A stretch of 64,000 nt of DNA from JBBQVZ01 sp963695975 (lineage in GTDB: Bacteria; Actinomycetota; UBA4738; HRBIN12): positions 1-64,000 of the forward strand of contig CAVOIB010000009.1 in assembly GCA_963695975.1 (NCBI GenBank), written 5' to 3'. Of this stretch, positions 34,522 to 42,856 are shown in pieces. The notes under the pieces were generated by a model. The model saw nothing but the letters and a program-made list of their open reading frames with translations. It did not search any database and was not told the DNA's origin. The translations under genes were made by a program, and so were the position numbers. Position 1 is the stretch's first letter; each line of letters begins with the position of its first letter.

Positions 34522-35600
34522 TGCGGCGCCTCTACCTGATCCGACACGGCAGCGCGGACCGTCGCGCGAACGACGTGCTCCAGACCCGCCTCGGCCCGCA
34601 GGCCGATCCGCCCCTTGACGCCTCCGGGCGGGAACAGGCGCGGCTCCTCACGCGCCGCCTCCGGCTGATGCCTGCGCCGGCCGCGGTGCTCTGCTCGCCG
34701 TTGAGGCGCGCACGAGAGACGGTGGCGCCGATCGCGGAGGCGACGGGCACCGACGTGATGTACATCGACGATCTGGCCGAGTGGTACGGGGGCGCCTGGG
34801 AGTTGAAGGAGTTCGAGGACATCTTCCGCGACCACCCGGAGGTCGCGGGCCTCGTCAGGAGCCAAGACCCGATCTGGCACCTGGCTCCCGGCGGAGAGGA
34901 TCAGATCTCGTTCCAGCGGCGCGTCGTCGGCGCGGTCGAAGGAGCGTTGGCCCGGCACCCGGGTGGCGACGTCTGGATCGTGTGTCACGGTGGTGTGATC
35001 AATGCCTATGTCGGGAGCGTGCTCGGGCTCCGCGACCAGGAGATGTTCATGCTCCCCGATAACACGAGCCTCAACACGATCGTCGTCGACGGTGAGGAGC
35101 GCCACCTGTGGTTCCTGAACGACACCGCGCACCTGAGCGATCCAGACCTCTTCGGGGCTGGAGACGGGCCTCACCTATACTCGCCCGCACATCTCGAGCG
35201 CGAAGGAGCGAACCCCGTGACCGTGAAGTTCCTCTCGGAAGAGTGGGCGGAAGCCCTCAAGGATCAGCTGAACGCGAGTCCTGAGTTCAAGGAAGCGGCT
35301 GCCGGCAAGTCCGCGGCGATCCAGCAGGTGATCGGCGGCCCCGACGGCGAGACGCGGTACTGGATCACGATCGCCGAGGATACGATCGACATGGGTGTGG
35401 GCGACACGTCGAACCCCGATGCGACGATCACCGAGAGCTACGACACCGCCGTTGCGCTCGCCAAGAGCGAGCTCTCGCCGGTGACCGCGTTCATGACCGG
35501 GAAGATCAAGGTCGCGGGGAACATGGGGATGCTGCTGGGGCTCCAGGCGGTCCTGTCGCTGCTCCCAGGGGCGATGGCCGCGATCGACGTCGAGTACTAG
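34521..35600 (+). CDS. Histidine phosphatase fused in frame to an SCP2-like domain
   Basis: A continuous 359-residue frame. Residues 1-~220 are a phosphoglycerate-mutase-type histidine phosphatase: LYLIRHGSADRR (catalytic His), LCSPLRRARETVAP (second Arg), EWYGGAWE (acid Glu) and VCHGGVINAYV (second His). Residues ~233-359 (VTVKFLSEEWAEALKDQLNA to MAAIDVEY) form an SCP2 lipid-binding fold (MTGKIKVAGNMGMLLGLQ). No stop separates them, but an internal GTG at 35217 with a good ribosome site may also produce the SCP2 part alone. Substrates are unknown. Confidence 0.8.
   Translation: MRRLYLIRHGSADRRANDVLQTRLGPQADPPLDASGREQARLLTRRLRLMPAPAAVLCSPLRRARETVAPIAEATGTDVMYIDDLAEWYGGAWELKEFEDIFRDHPEVAGLVRSQDPIWHLAPGGEDQISFQRRVVGAVEGALARHPGGDVWIVCHGGVINAYVGSVLGLRDQEMFMLPDNTSLNTIVVDGEERHLWFLNDTAHLSDPDLFGAGDGPHLYSPAHLEREGANPVTVKFLSEEWAEALKDQLNASPEFKEAAAGKSAAIQQVIGGPDGETRYWITIAEDTIDMGVGDTSNPDATITESYDTAVALAKSELSPVTAFMTGKIKVAGNMGMLLGLQAVLSLLPGAMAAIDVEY
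35176..35219 (+). promoter_or_regulatory. Internal -10 box, ribosome site and GTG start for the SCP2 part
   Basis: TATACT (35176-35181), AAGGAG (35203-35208) and a GTG (35217) with eight bases spacing lie in frame inside the phosphatase-SCP2 coding region. The GTG begins VTVKFLSEEW, exactly where SCP2 homology starts. No clear -35 box is seen. Confidence 0.5.
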
Positions 35601-36019
35601 CCCTTCGCGGGGGTCACCGAGAGCGTCGAACGCGCCCTCGCGAGCACCTGTCCGCGGCCATCGACGACGTCGGCCTCGGCGAAGCCGAGCTGTCGGCCGA
35701 CCTTCACCGTTCGTCCTCTGGCGACGATCCGCCCCTGCTTCCCTGGCGCGAGGAACTCCATGCTGAGCTGGACCGTGACGTGCCGCCGCCCGGATCCCAG
35801 GACCGTTCGGACCGCCAGGCCCATCGCGGTGTCGGCGAGCGTGGCGAGCATCCCGCCGTGGATGAGCCCCTGAAGGTTGACGTGCTCGGGCCCGGCCTCG
35901 AGCGCGACCTCGGCGTGGCCCGGCGACGCCTCGACCAGCTCGATACCGGCCCATCGGTAGAACGCCGTGCCCTGCAGCTGTTCTCGCAGGCTCTCGACGA
36001 GCCCCACCTGTTCATCCAT
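35597..36019 (-). CDS. PaaI-like hotdog thioesterase
   Basis: A 140-residue hotdog-fold acyl-CoA thioesterase. NLQGLIHGGMLATLADTAMG (about residues 48-67) is the PaaI signature holding the active-site Gly and Asp region, and VQLSMEFLAPGKQGRIVARG is the central strand. It probably hydrolyses aryl- or medium-chain acyl-CoA; the exact substrate is unknown. It converges on the phosphatase-SCP2 gene with a four-base overlap and is divergent from the BMP transporter operon. Confidence 0.85.
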   Translation of the reverse strand: MDEQVGLVESLREQLQGTAFYRWAGIELVEASPGHAEVALEAGPEHVNLQGLIHGGMLATLADTAMGLAVRTVLGSGRRHVTVQLSMEFLAPGKQGRIVARGRTVKVGRQLGFAEADVVDGRGQVLARARSTLSVTPAKG

Positions 36020-36062
36020 CCGCTCCACCCTCCGGCTGCGTAGTCTCCCACGGGACGTCCGT

Positions 36063-36092
36063 TTGACGGCCACCATGACCGAAACGCACAAT
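36063..36092 (+). promoter_or_regulatory. Probable promoter of the nucleoside transporter operon
   Basis: TTGACG (36063-36068) and CACAAT (36087-36092) are separated by 18 bases, 55 bases upstream of the substrate-binding protein start. AGGAGGGGG (36132-36140) is the ribosome site. Confidence 0.5.
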
Positions 36093-36146
36093 CCGGTGCG
36101 TCCGGGCCTGGGTCGCCCGGTTGGGATGGATAGGAGGGGGAACGTG

Positions 36147-37247
36147 ATGCGCGGACGCATCGTGAGATACCTGGTGCCACTGGCCCTACTCGGGCTCGTA
36201 GCGGCCGCCTGTAGCAATAACAATGACAACGCCGGTGGGGGAGGGAGCGCCAGCAGCAGCGGTCCGGCGTGCAACGCCGACATCAAGGTCGGGGTCGCCT
36301 TCGACGTCGGAGGTCTCGGCGATAAGTCGTTCAACGACGCGGCCAACACGGGCTTGCAGCAAGCGATCGCAGACGGGCTTGTCTGTGATTCCAACGTGAC
36401 CGTGAACGAGGCCAATTCGACCGGTTCCGATCGGGACCAGAACGTGCAAGCCCTCGCCGACGCCGGATTCAACCTGGTGGTCGGCGTCGGGTTCGCGTTC
36501 TCGCCCGGCATCAACACCATCGCGCCGGACTACCCCGACACCGACTTCATGGTCGTCGACGGGTACGCGACCTGCGGTAAGGCTTGCGGGCTCGACAACG
36601 ACAACCTCACGAACGTTGCCGACTTCGACTTCAAGGAGCAGGAAGGCTCGTACCTCGTCGGAGCGGCCGCGGCGATCAAGTGTGCGTGCGACACGATCGG
36701 GTTCCTGGGCGGGCAGACCGGTCCGCTGATCGGGAAGTTCCAGGCGGGGTATATGGCTGGCGCCATGGCCGTGAACCCGAAGATCAAGGTCCTCGTCGAG
36801 TACATCGGTGACGACGTCACCGCGTTCAACGATCCGGTCAAGGGCGAGGCCCTGTCCACCAAGATGTACGACGCGGGCGCGGAGATCATCTACCACGCCT
36901 CGGGTGCATCGGGTGCCGGACTGTTCAACGCCGCGGTGAAGGCGAACAAGCTCGCCATCGGCGTGGACTCGGACCAGTACCTCACCGCGAGTCCCGAGCA
37001 GCAGCCGCTGATCCTCACCTCGATGATCAAGCGTGTGGACACGGCCGTCTACAACGCCATCACGCAGGTCGGTGACGGAAGCTTCGCGGCTGGAGCCACG
37101 GTCTTGGGTATGGCCGAGGACGGCGTCGACTACTCCCAGTCGAACACCACTCTGATGACGCAAGACATCATCGACCAGCTGGAGGCATTCCGGGCCAAGA
37201 TCATCTCGGGCGAGATCGTCGTCCCCGATGACCCCAAGAAGGTCTGA
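36147..37247 (+). CDS. BMP-family nucleoside-binding lipoprotein
   Basis: A 366-residue solute-binding lipoprotein. The signal sequence ends in LVAAAC (Cys22 lipidated), then a Ser/Gly linker and the BMP/PnrA fold: VGVAFDVGGLGDKSFNDAA (the nucleoside-binding loop with Asp and Phe), VVGVGFAFSPGINTIAPDYP, GFLGGQTGPLIGKFQAGYM and IGVDSDQYL. It captures purine nucleosides outside the membrane and passes them to the permeases at 38802 and 40003. The first gene of a four-gene operon, with strong Shine-Dalgarno AGGAGGGGG. Confidence 0.93.
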   Translation: MRGRIVRYLVPLALLGLVAAACSNNNDNAGGGGSASSSGPACNADIKVGVAFDVGGLGDKSFNDAANTGLQQAIADGLVCDSNVTVNEANSTGSDRDQNVQALADAGFNLVVGVGFAFSPGINTIAPDYPDTDFMVVDGYATCGKACGLDNDNLTNVADFDFKEQEGSYLVGAAAAIKCACDTIGFLGGQTGPLIGKFQAGYMAGAMAVNPKIKVLVEYIGDDVTAFNDPVKGEALSTKMYDAGAEIIYHASGASGAGLFNAAVKANKLAIGVDSDQYLTASPEQQPLILTSMIKRVDTAVYNAITQVGDGSFAAGATVLGMAEDGVDYSQSNTTLMTQDIIDQLEAFRAKIISGEIVVPDDPKKV

Positions 37248-37266
37248 TCCGGGAACGACAGGTCCG

Positions 37267-38802
37267 ATGACGAACGACTCCGGGGCGGGGCGCGGGAGCG
37301 CCCCGCCCCTCGTCGTCCTCGAGCACATCACCAAGCGGTTCCCCGGAGTGCTCGCGAACGACGACGTCTCGGTCGAACTGCGCCCCGCCGAGGTGCACGC
37401 GCTGATCGGGGAGAACGGCGCGGGGAAGTCCACGCTGATGCGCGTGCTTTACGGGATGTACCCGGCCGACGAGGGCCGGATGATCGTCCGCGGCCAGGAG
37501 GTCAAGATCGCGTCGCCGCGCGACGCGATCGCGCTCGGCATCGGCATGGTCCACCAGCACTTCGTGCTGGTGGACCCGTTCACGGTCACGGAGAACATCA
37601 TCCTGGGCGACGAGGACGGCGCGGTGCTCGATCGAAGCGACGCCGAACGGAAGGTCCGGGAGCTCGCGGAGTCGTACGGCTTCGTGGTCAGACCGGATGC
37701 CGTGATCGAGGACCTGTCGGTGGGCGAGGAGCAGCGCGTCGAGATCCTGAAGGCCCTCTACCGCGGAGTGGAGATCCTGATCCTCGACGAGCCGACAGCT
37801 GTCCTCACGCCGGGCGAGGCCAAGGAGCTGTTCGACAACCTCCGCAAGCTCAAGGAGAGCGGCAAGTCCATCGTGTTCATCAGCCACAAGCTCGACGAGG
37901 TGCTCGAGATCGCCGACCGGATCACCGTGCTGCGTCGGGGGGCGGTGGTCGGGGAGACGACGCCGGCGCAGACATCGAAGGCCAAGCTTGCCGAGATGAT
38001 GGTGGGCCGGCCCGTGCTGTTCCGGCTAGAGAAGCCAGAGGTGGAGATCGGCGACCCGGTCCTGTCCGTCGAAGGGCTCGAGGGCGGGGGCAAGCTGCAC
38101 GGCCTGTCGTTCGAGGTGCGTGCCGGGGAGATCCTCGGTGTGGCCGGCGTCGAGGGCAACGGCCAACGAGAGCTCGCCGAGACGCTGATCGGGCTGCTTC
38201 CCGCGACCGCCGGACGTGTCCTCCTGGAGGGCAGAGATATCGCGGGATGGTCGGTGCGGGACGTGCGGAACGCCGGGGTCGCGTACATACCTGAGGACCG
38301 GCAGGAGCAGGGACTCGTGCTGTCGATGACGCTCTGGGAGAACACCGTGCTCGGCCGTCACGACGACGCGGAGTTCTCGAGCGGGCTCGGGGTCTTGTTC
38401 ATCCGCAAGATCAAGGCGCTCGCCACGAAGCTCGTGGAGCTGTTCGATGTCCGCACCCGCAGCATCGAGGTGACCGCATCGACGCTCTCCGGGGGGAACC
38501 AGCAGAAGCTGATCCTCGCGCGCGAACTCGAGACCGATCCGAAACTGCTCGTGGCGGCGCAGCCCACCCGAGGTCTCGACGTCGGTGCGATCGAGTTCGT
38601 GTGGAAGCAGATCCTGGACCAGAAGGCGGCGGGGCGCGCCGTCCTGCTGATCTCGGCTGAGCTCGACGAGATCTATGCGCTCTCGGACAGGATCGTCACC
38701 ATCTACGAGGGGCGGTTGACGGGCGAGTACCCGCCGGATGCTGCGCCCGAAGAGGTAGGCGTAGGGATGCTCGGCGGGATCAAGCAAGAGATTGCGGGCT
38801 GA
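37267..38802 (+). CDS. Nucleoside ABC transporter ATPase (double domain)
   Basis: A 511-residue sugar/nucleoside-type ATPase with two ABC modules. The first is complete: Walker A GENGAGKST, signature LSVGEEQRVEI, Walker B ILILDEPTAVLTP, switch His in FISHKLDEV. The second has a degenerate Walker A (GVEGNGQRE), signature LSGGNQQKLILAREL and PTRGLDVGA, as usual for RbsA/NupO-like proteins where one site is weak. It follows the binding protein by 19 bases and overlaps the first permease by one base. Confidence 0.95.
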   Translation: MTNDSGAGRGSAPPLVVLEHITKRFPGVLANDDVSVELRPAEVHALIGENGAGKSTLMRVLYGMYPADEGRMIVRGQEVKIASPRDAIALGIGMVHQHFVLVDPFTVTENIILGDEDGAVLDRSDAERKVRELAESYGFVVRPDAVIEDLSVGEEQRVEILKALYRGVEILILDEPTAVLTPGEAKELFDNLRKLKESGKSIVFISHKLDEVLEIADRITVLRRGAVVGETTPAQTSKAKLAEMMVGRPVLFRLEKPEVEIGDPVLSVEGLEGGGKLHGLSFEVRAGEILGVAGVEGNGQRELAETLIGLLPATAGRVLLEGRDIAGWSVRDVRNAGVAYIPEDRQEQGLVLSMTLWENTVLGRHDDAEFSSGLGVLFIRKIKALATKLVELFDVRTRSIEVTASTLSGGNQQKLILARELETDPKLLVAAQPTRGLDVGAIEFVWKQILDQKAAGRAVLLISAELDEIYALSDRIVTIYEGRLTGEYPPDAAPEEVGVGMLGGIKQEIAG

Positions 38803-40001
38803 TGGCGGCGACCGGGATGGCTGCTCCCGCGACGCTCCCGCGCGTACGGTCCGACTGGCTCGAAAGGGTAGGGGGGCAAGCCTTGGCCCTCGTCGTCTCC
38901 TTCTTGATCGCCCTGGGGCTCGGTTCGCTCCTGATCTTGTCCTACGGAGAGAGTCCCGGACAGGTGTACTCGCAGATCTTCCAGGCGTCGCTCGGGAACC
39001 TGGACGGGTTCGGCTATGTGCTGTCGATCGCCACTCCCCTCATCTTCTCCGCGCTCGCCGTCGCGGTTTGCTTCAAGGGTGGGATGTTCAACATCGGCGT
39101 CGAGGGCCAATACCTCGTGGCGATGGTGACGGCTGCATGGGCTGCCCTCTCGCTCGAGTTCCTCCCCGCCCCGTTGTTGGTGACCGCGATCCTGCTCGCC
39201 GCGATGCTCGGGGGGATGGCCTGGGCCGCCATCCCGGGGATCTTGAAGGTGAAGACCGGAGCCCATGAGGTCGTGACGACGATCATGTTGAACGGCATCG
39301 CCATCAGCCTGTTGGCGTGGGCGATCAACTTCCCGCTGAAGTTCCACAACGCGCCGCCCGGGCAGAACGTCGACCTGCGTACCGACGAGTTCCCGGATCA
39401 CGGTCTCGTCGGCGACATGGGCAAGGCGTTCGGCATCACGCCGGGCGCCCATCTGTCGTGGCTCCTGTTCCTCGCCATCGCATCGGCGATCGCGGTCTGG
39501 TTCCTCATGCGTCGCATGCGCCTCGGATACGAGGCCCGCGCCCTCGGTTCGTCGCAAGGATCCGCGCGCGCCGGCGGGATCTCGATCGGATCTACCCAGC
39601 TCCGCCTGTTCCTCATCTCGGGAGCTCTGGCCGGGCTGGTGGGGATGCAGCAGTTGCTCGCGGATAAGGGATATCTCGGGCAGAACTACGTAGCTCAGTT
39701 GGGATTCACGGGCATCGCCGTCGCGTTCCTGGGGCAGAACAACCCGATCGGGATCGTCTTCGCGGCGATCCTGTGGGGGATCCTTTCCCGCGGTGAGGTA
39801 GCCCTGCAGATCGGGAGCAACGTTCCTCGCGAGTTCATCATCATCCTGCAGGGGATCTTGATCCTGTCGGTGGTGATCACGTACCAGATCGCGAAGCGCC
39901 GGCTGGCGGCGCGCCAACTCCAGCGTGCCGGTGCGATCGGCGCCCTCGAGGACTCCGAGGCCAGCGTGGATATCGAGGGCATGGCCCAGGAGGGCGGTTG
40001 A
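38802..40001 (+). CDS. Nucleoside ABC transporter permease 1
   Basis: A 399-residue BPD-transp-2 family permease with about ten helices. It keeps FSALAVAVCFKGGMFNIGVEGQYL, the conserved FNIGxEGQ segment of this family, and the cytoplasmic coupling region YEARALGSSQGSARAGGISI. A ~30-residue N-terminal extension precedes the first helix. It forms the membrane channel with the gene at 40003. Confidence 0.93.
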   Translation: MAATGMAAPATLPRVRSDWLERVGGQALALVVSFLIALGLGSLLILSYGESPGQVYSQIFQASLGNLDGFGYVLSIATPLIFSALAVAVCFKGGMFNIGVEGQYLVAMVTAAWAALSLEFLPAPLLVTAILLAAMLGGMAWAAIPGILKVKTGAHEVVTTIMLNGIAISLLAWAINFPLKFHNAPPGQNVDLRTDEFPDHGLVGDMGKAFGITPGAHLSWLLFLAIASAIAVWFLMRRMRLGYEARALGSSQGSARAGGISIGSTQLRLFLISGALAGLVGMQQLLADKGYLGQNYVAQLGFTGIAVAFLGQNNPIGIVFAAILWGILSRGEVALQIGSNVPREFIIILQGILILSVVITYQIAKRRLAARQLQRAGAIGALEDSEASVDIEGMAQEGG

Positions 40002-40002
40002 C

Positions 40003-40971
40003 ATGTCACTGACCGACGTCGGCGTAGCGCTGCAGATCTCGTTCACCTACTTCACGATCATCTACCTGACAGGAGTCGGTGGTCTGTTCAGCGAGCGATC
40101 GGGGATCGTGAACATCGGCCTTGAGGGCCTGATGATCATCGGCACGGTGTCCGGAGCGTTCGGTGCCCGCTATTTCACCGACACGCTCGGACTGGGGCTC
40201 CCCTGGGGACCGATCCTCGGCATCCTGACGGGCGCGTTCTTCGGGCTGGCCTTCGCCGGCATCCATGCCATCGCCACCATCACGTTCCGGGTCGACCAGA
40301 TCGTGTCAGGCGTCGTGATCAACCTCGTCGCGATCGGGCTCGCCCGCTTCCTCTCGCAGGCCTTCTTCGGGCAATCGACCCAGTCGGACCCGGGTGGCCC
40401 TCACCTGAGCACCATCAGCGTCCCGCTCCTGTCGTCGATACCGGGTCTCGGGCGCGCCTTCCAGGACCTCTCCCCGATGGTGTTCTTCGCGTTCTTCCTG
40501 GCGTTGCCCGTGTGGTTCGCTCTCTACCGGACCAGATGGGGTCTGCGTCTGCGGTCCTGCGGAGAGAACCCGGAGGCGGCGCGCTCCCTCGGCGTGCGGG
40601 TCTCCGCGTATCGCTACCAGGGGGTGCTCCTTTCGGGGGCACTCGCCGGGATGTCAGGCGCGTTCCTCGCCGCCGAGGTCATCGGCAACTGGCGCGAGAG
40701 TCAGACGCTCGGTCTGGGGTTCATCTCGCTCGCCGCATTGATCCTGTCCAACTGGAACCCGATCCGGCTGATGTTCTTCGCGTGGTTGTTCGGGTTCGCG
40801 GTGGCGATACCGCTGCGGCTCCAGGATGCCCCCGGGCTCAACCTGCTGCCGCCCCAGTTCATCCGCATGATCCCGTACATCGTGACGATCGTGGCGATCG
40901 CGGGTTTCGTGGGAAAGGTTCGGCCTCCTGCAGCCGCGGGTCGCGCCTACGAGGGTGGCAGCTCGGCGTAG
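40003..40971 (+). CDS. Nucleoside ABC transporter permease 2
   Basis: A 322-residue second permease. It has GLFSERSGIVNIGLEGLMIIGTV (the family segment), about eight to nine helices and the coupling loop RSCGENPEAARSLGVRVSAYRY. The ATG at 40003 lies one base after the stop of permease 1. The last gene of the operon, followed by a small hairpin and the convergent upp gene. Confidence 0.93.
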   Translation: MSLTDVGVALQISFTYFTIIYLTGVGGLFSERSGIVNIGLEGLMIIGTVSGAFGARYFTDTLGLGLPWGPILGILTGAFFGLAFAGIHAIATITFRVDQIVSGVVINLVAIGLARFLSQAFFGQSTQSDPGGPHLSTISVPLLSSIPGLGRAFQDLSPMVFFAFFLALPVWFALYRTRWGLRLRSCGENPEAARSLGVRVSAYRYQGVLLSGALAGMSGAFLAAEVIGNWRESQTLGLGFISLAALILSNWNPIRLMFFAWLFGFAVAIPLRLQDAPGLNLLPPQFIRMIPYIVTIVAIAGFVGKVRPPAAAGRAYEGGSSA

Positions 40972-40975
40972 TTCC

Positions 40976-40994
40976 CTAGTCCGTTACAGACTAG
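40976..40994. terminator. Small hairpin between convergent genes
   Basis: CTAGTC (40976-40981) pairs with GACTAG (40989-40994) around a seven-base loop, in the 28-base gap between the transporter operon and upp. It is short and lacks a T-run, so termination is only possible. Confidence 0.35.
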
Positions 40995-40999
40995 TACGT

Positions 41000-41626
41000 T
41001 CACTGCGTCCCGTAGAGGCGATCGCCGAAGTCGCCGAGCCCGGGCAGGATGTACGCGTTCGCGTTGAGCTGACGGTCGAGCGCGCCGGCGACGACCCCCA
41101 CGTCCGGGTGATCGGTCTCCATCCGCGCGACCCCTTCGGGCGCCGCGACCACGCACACGAACGTGATGTTCCGCGGTCCCGCCTGCTTGATGTAGGTGGC
41201 AGCGGCCGAACCGGATCCACCCGTCGCGAGCATCGGGTCGAGGAGCAGCGCGTTCTTCCCACTCATGGGTGGAAGCTTCGCGTAGTAGTCGCGGGGGAGG
41301 TGGGTCTCCTCGTCCCGTTCCATGCCCAGGTAGCCGACCACGGTGTCGGGATACAGGTCGGTCACGGCGTCGAGGAGACCGAGGCCGGCGCGGAGCACGG
41401 GGATCGCCACCAGGCCCACGCCGAGCGCGGACCCGGTGATCGGTTCCAGCGGCGTCCGGACCTCGGCCGGGACAACGGGCAGCCCCCGAGTCGCCTCGAC
41501 GATGAGGATCGCACCCAGCCGACGCGTCAGCGAACGGAACTCGGCCGGGCCGGTGCGTTCGTCCCGCAGTCTCGTGAGCAGGTCGCCGGCGAGCGGATGA
41601 TCGAGCACGGTCAGCACGGGAGGCAT
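41000..41626 (-). CDS. upp: Uracil phosphoribosyltransferase
   Basis: A 208-residue enzyme that makes UMP from uracil and PRPP. The PRPP loop DPMLATGGSGSAAATYIKQ, the N-terminal LRDERTGPAEFRSLTRRLG and the uracil-binding C-terminus ILPGLGDFGDRLYGTQ are all intact. It converges on the nucleoside transporter operon, which fits pyrimidine/purine salvage in one locus. It is divergent from the DAHP synthase leader. Confidence 0.96.
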   Translation of the reverse strand: MPPVLTVLDHPLAGDLLTRLRDERTGPAEFRSLTRRLGAILIVEATRGLPVVPAEVRTPLEPITGSALGVGLVAIPVLRAGLGLLDAVTDLYPDTVVGYLGMERDEETHLPRDYYAKLPPMSGKNALLLDPMLATGGSGSAAATYIKQAGPRNITFVCVVAAPEGVARMETDHPDVGVVAGALDRQLNANAYILPGLGDFGDRLYGTQ

Positions 41627-41641
41627 CCTACGTAGAGGTGC

Positions 41642-41671
41642 TTGTCACCGTCACCGTGCGAGTGGCAGGAT
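41642..41671 (+). promoter_or_regulatory. Probable promoter of the DAHP synthase leader
   Basis: TTGTCA (41642-41647) and CAGGAT (41666-41671) are 18 bases apart. Transcription would start near 41678-41681, at the ATG of the leader peptide, so the leader could be translated without a Shine-Dalgarno. Confidence 0.45.
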
Positions 41672-41680
41672 GACGACCAC

Positions 41681-41734
41681 ATGCGTGACGTGGCGTACGG
41701 TTCCTTTGCCTACGACGGGCCAAGCCCGGCGTAG
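41681..41734 (+). CDS. Aromatic-rich leader peptide
   Basis: MRDVAYGSFAYDGPSPA, 17 residues, with Tyr6, Phe9 and Tyr11, ending 96 bases before the DAHP synthase start. It has no clear Shine-Dalgarno but lies at the predicted transcription start. Its last codons overlap the first hairpin of the downstream structure. Position, content and following hairpins fit a leader used for attenuation by charged tRNA-Tyr/Phe. Confidence 0.5.
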   Translation: MRDVAYGSFAYDGPSPA

Positions 41735-41797
41735 TCGCCTGACGAGACGTCACCGACAGCGACCCCGGGCCGGACCCGGGGTTCTTTCATCCCCGGG
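41716..41797 (+). promoter_or_regulatory. Probable transcription attenuator
   Basis: Competing stems: CGGGC/GCCCG (41716-41728) inside the leader; GCCCGG (41724-41729) with CCGGGC (41765-41770); ACCCCGGG (41762-41769) with CCCGGGGT (41775-41782), followed by TTCTTTC, as terminator; and CCCGGGG (41775-41781) with CCCCGGG (41791-41797) as an alternative. Each pairing excludes a neighbour, the logic of an attenuator. Confidence 0.5.
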
Positions 41798-41830
41798 CTG
41801 CCCGCGGGCCTCGAGGGAACGGAGGACGAG

Positions 41831-42850
41831 ATGGTCGTCGTCATGAAGCACGACGCGACGGAGGCGGACATCGAGGCCGTCGCCGAGAAGGTGCGCGCCG
41901 CGGGCGGCGAGGCCTTCGTGTCGCGAGGAACGGTCCACACGATCATCGGTCTGGTTGGCGACACCGGGCGATTCCAGACGATCCCGTTCAAGCAGATGCC
42001 CGGCGTCGACCACGTGATCCAGGTCGGCAAGCCCTACAAGATGGTCGCGCGCGACCTGCACCCCGAGACGACCACGGTGAAGGTGGGCACCACGCCGGTC
42101 GGCCGCGACAGCTTCACGATCATCGCGGGTCCGTGCGCCGTCGAGTCCGAGCAGCAAGCGTTCGCAGCGACGCGGGCAGCGAAGGACGCCGGCGCCACGA
42201 TCCTGCGTGGCGACATCTACAAGCCGCGCACCTCGCCGTACTCGTTCCAGGGGCTCGGCGAGCTCGGCCTCGAGATCCTGGGGGAGTGCCGGCGCGACAC
42301 CGGTCTGCCGATCATCGTCGAGGTCGTCGACGTCTCGCAAGTGTCATCCGTCGCCGAGGTCGCCGACTGCATACGCGTCGGGACCCGCAATGCGCAGAAC
42401 TTCGAGCTGCTGAAGGAGGTCGGACAGACGAACAAGCCCGTGATGCTGAAGCGCGGCCTGGCGATGACGATCGATGAATGGCTCCAGGCCGCCGAGTACA
42501 TCGCGCAGCGCGGCAACTCCGAGATCATCCTGTGCGAACGTGGGATCCGGACGTTCGAGCCGTCCACGCGCAACACCCTGGATCTCGCGGGGATGGCGGT
42601 CGCCCAGGCCGAGACGCATCTGCCGGTGATCGTGGACCCGTCCCACGCGGTGGGGAAACGGCACCTGGTGGTACCGATGGCGCTGGCGGCGGTCGCGGCC
42701 GGCGCGGACGCCGTGATGATCGACGTGCATCCAGATCCCGAGCAGGCCCTCTGCGACGGCCCCCAGGCGCTCACGCCCGACGAGATGATCCTGCTCGGCC
42801 GCGAGCTCGAGGCGGTGGCGTCGGCCGTCGGCCGCCCGGTGAACCACTAG
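41831..42850 (+). CDS. aroF: 3-deoxy-7-phosphoheptulonate synthase (DAHP synthase)
   Basis: A 339-residue type I-beta DAHP synthase, the entry step of the shikimate pathway. An N-terminal ferredoxin-like regulatory domain (about residues 1-70, MVVVMKHDATEADIEAVAEK) precedes the barrel with TIIAGPCAVES, LRGDIYKPRTSPYSFQG, KRGLAMTIDEWLQAAEYIA, ILCERGIRTFE and DPSHAVGKR. The ATG has GGAGG six bases upstream. The leader peptide and hairpins upstream suggest control by aromatic amino acids. No other aro gene is in the window. Confidence 0.96.
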   Translation: MVVVMKHDATEADIEAVAEKVRAAGGEAFVSRGTVHTIIGLVGDTGRFQTIPFKQMPGVDHVIQVGKPYKMVARDLHPETTTVKVGTTPVGRDSFTIIAGPCAVESEQQAFAATRAAKDAGATILRGDIYKPRTSPYSFQGLGELGLEILGECRRDTGLPIIVEVVDVSQVSSVAEVADCIRVGTRNAQNFELLKEVGQTNKPVMLKRGLAMTIDEWLQAAEYIAQRGNSEIILCERGIRTFEPSTRNTLDLAGMAVAQAETHLPVIVDPSHAVGKRHLVVPMALAAVAAGADAVMIDVHPDPEQALCDGPQALTPDEMILLGRELEAVASAVGRPVNH

Positions 42851-42856
42851 CGAGGT

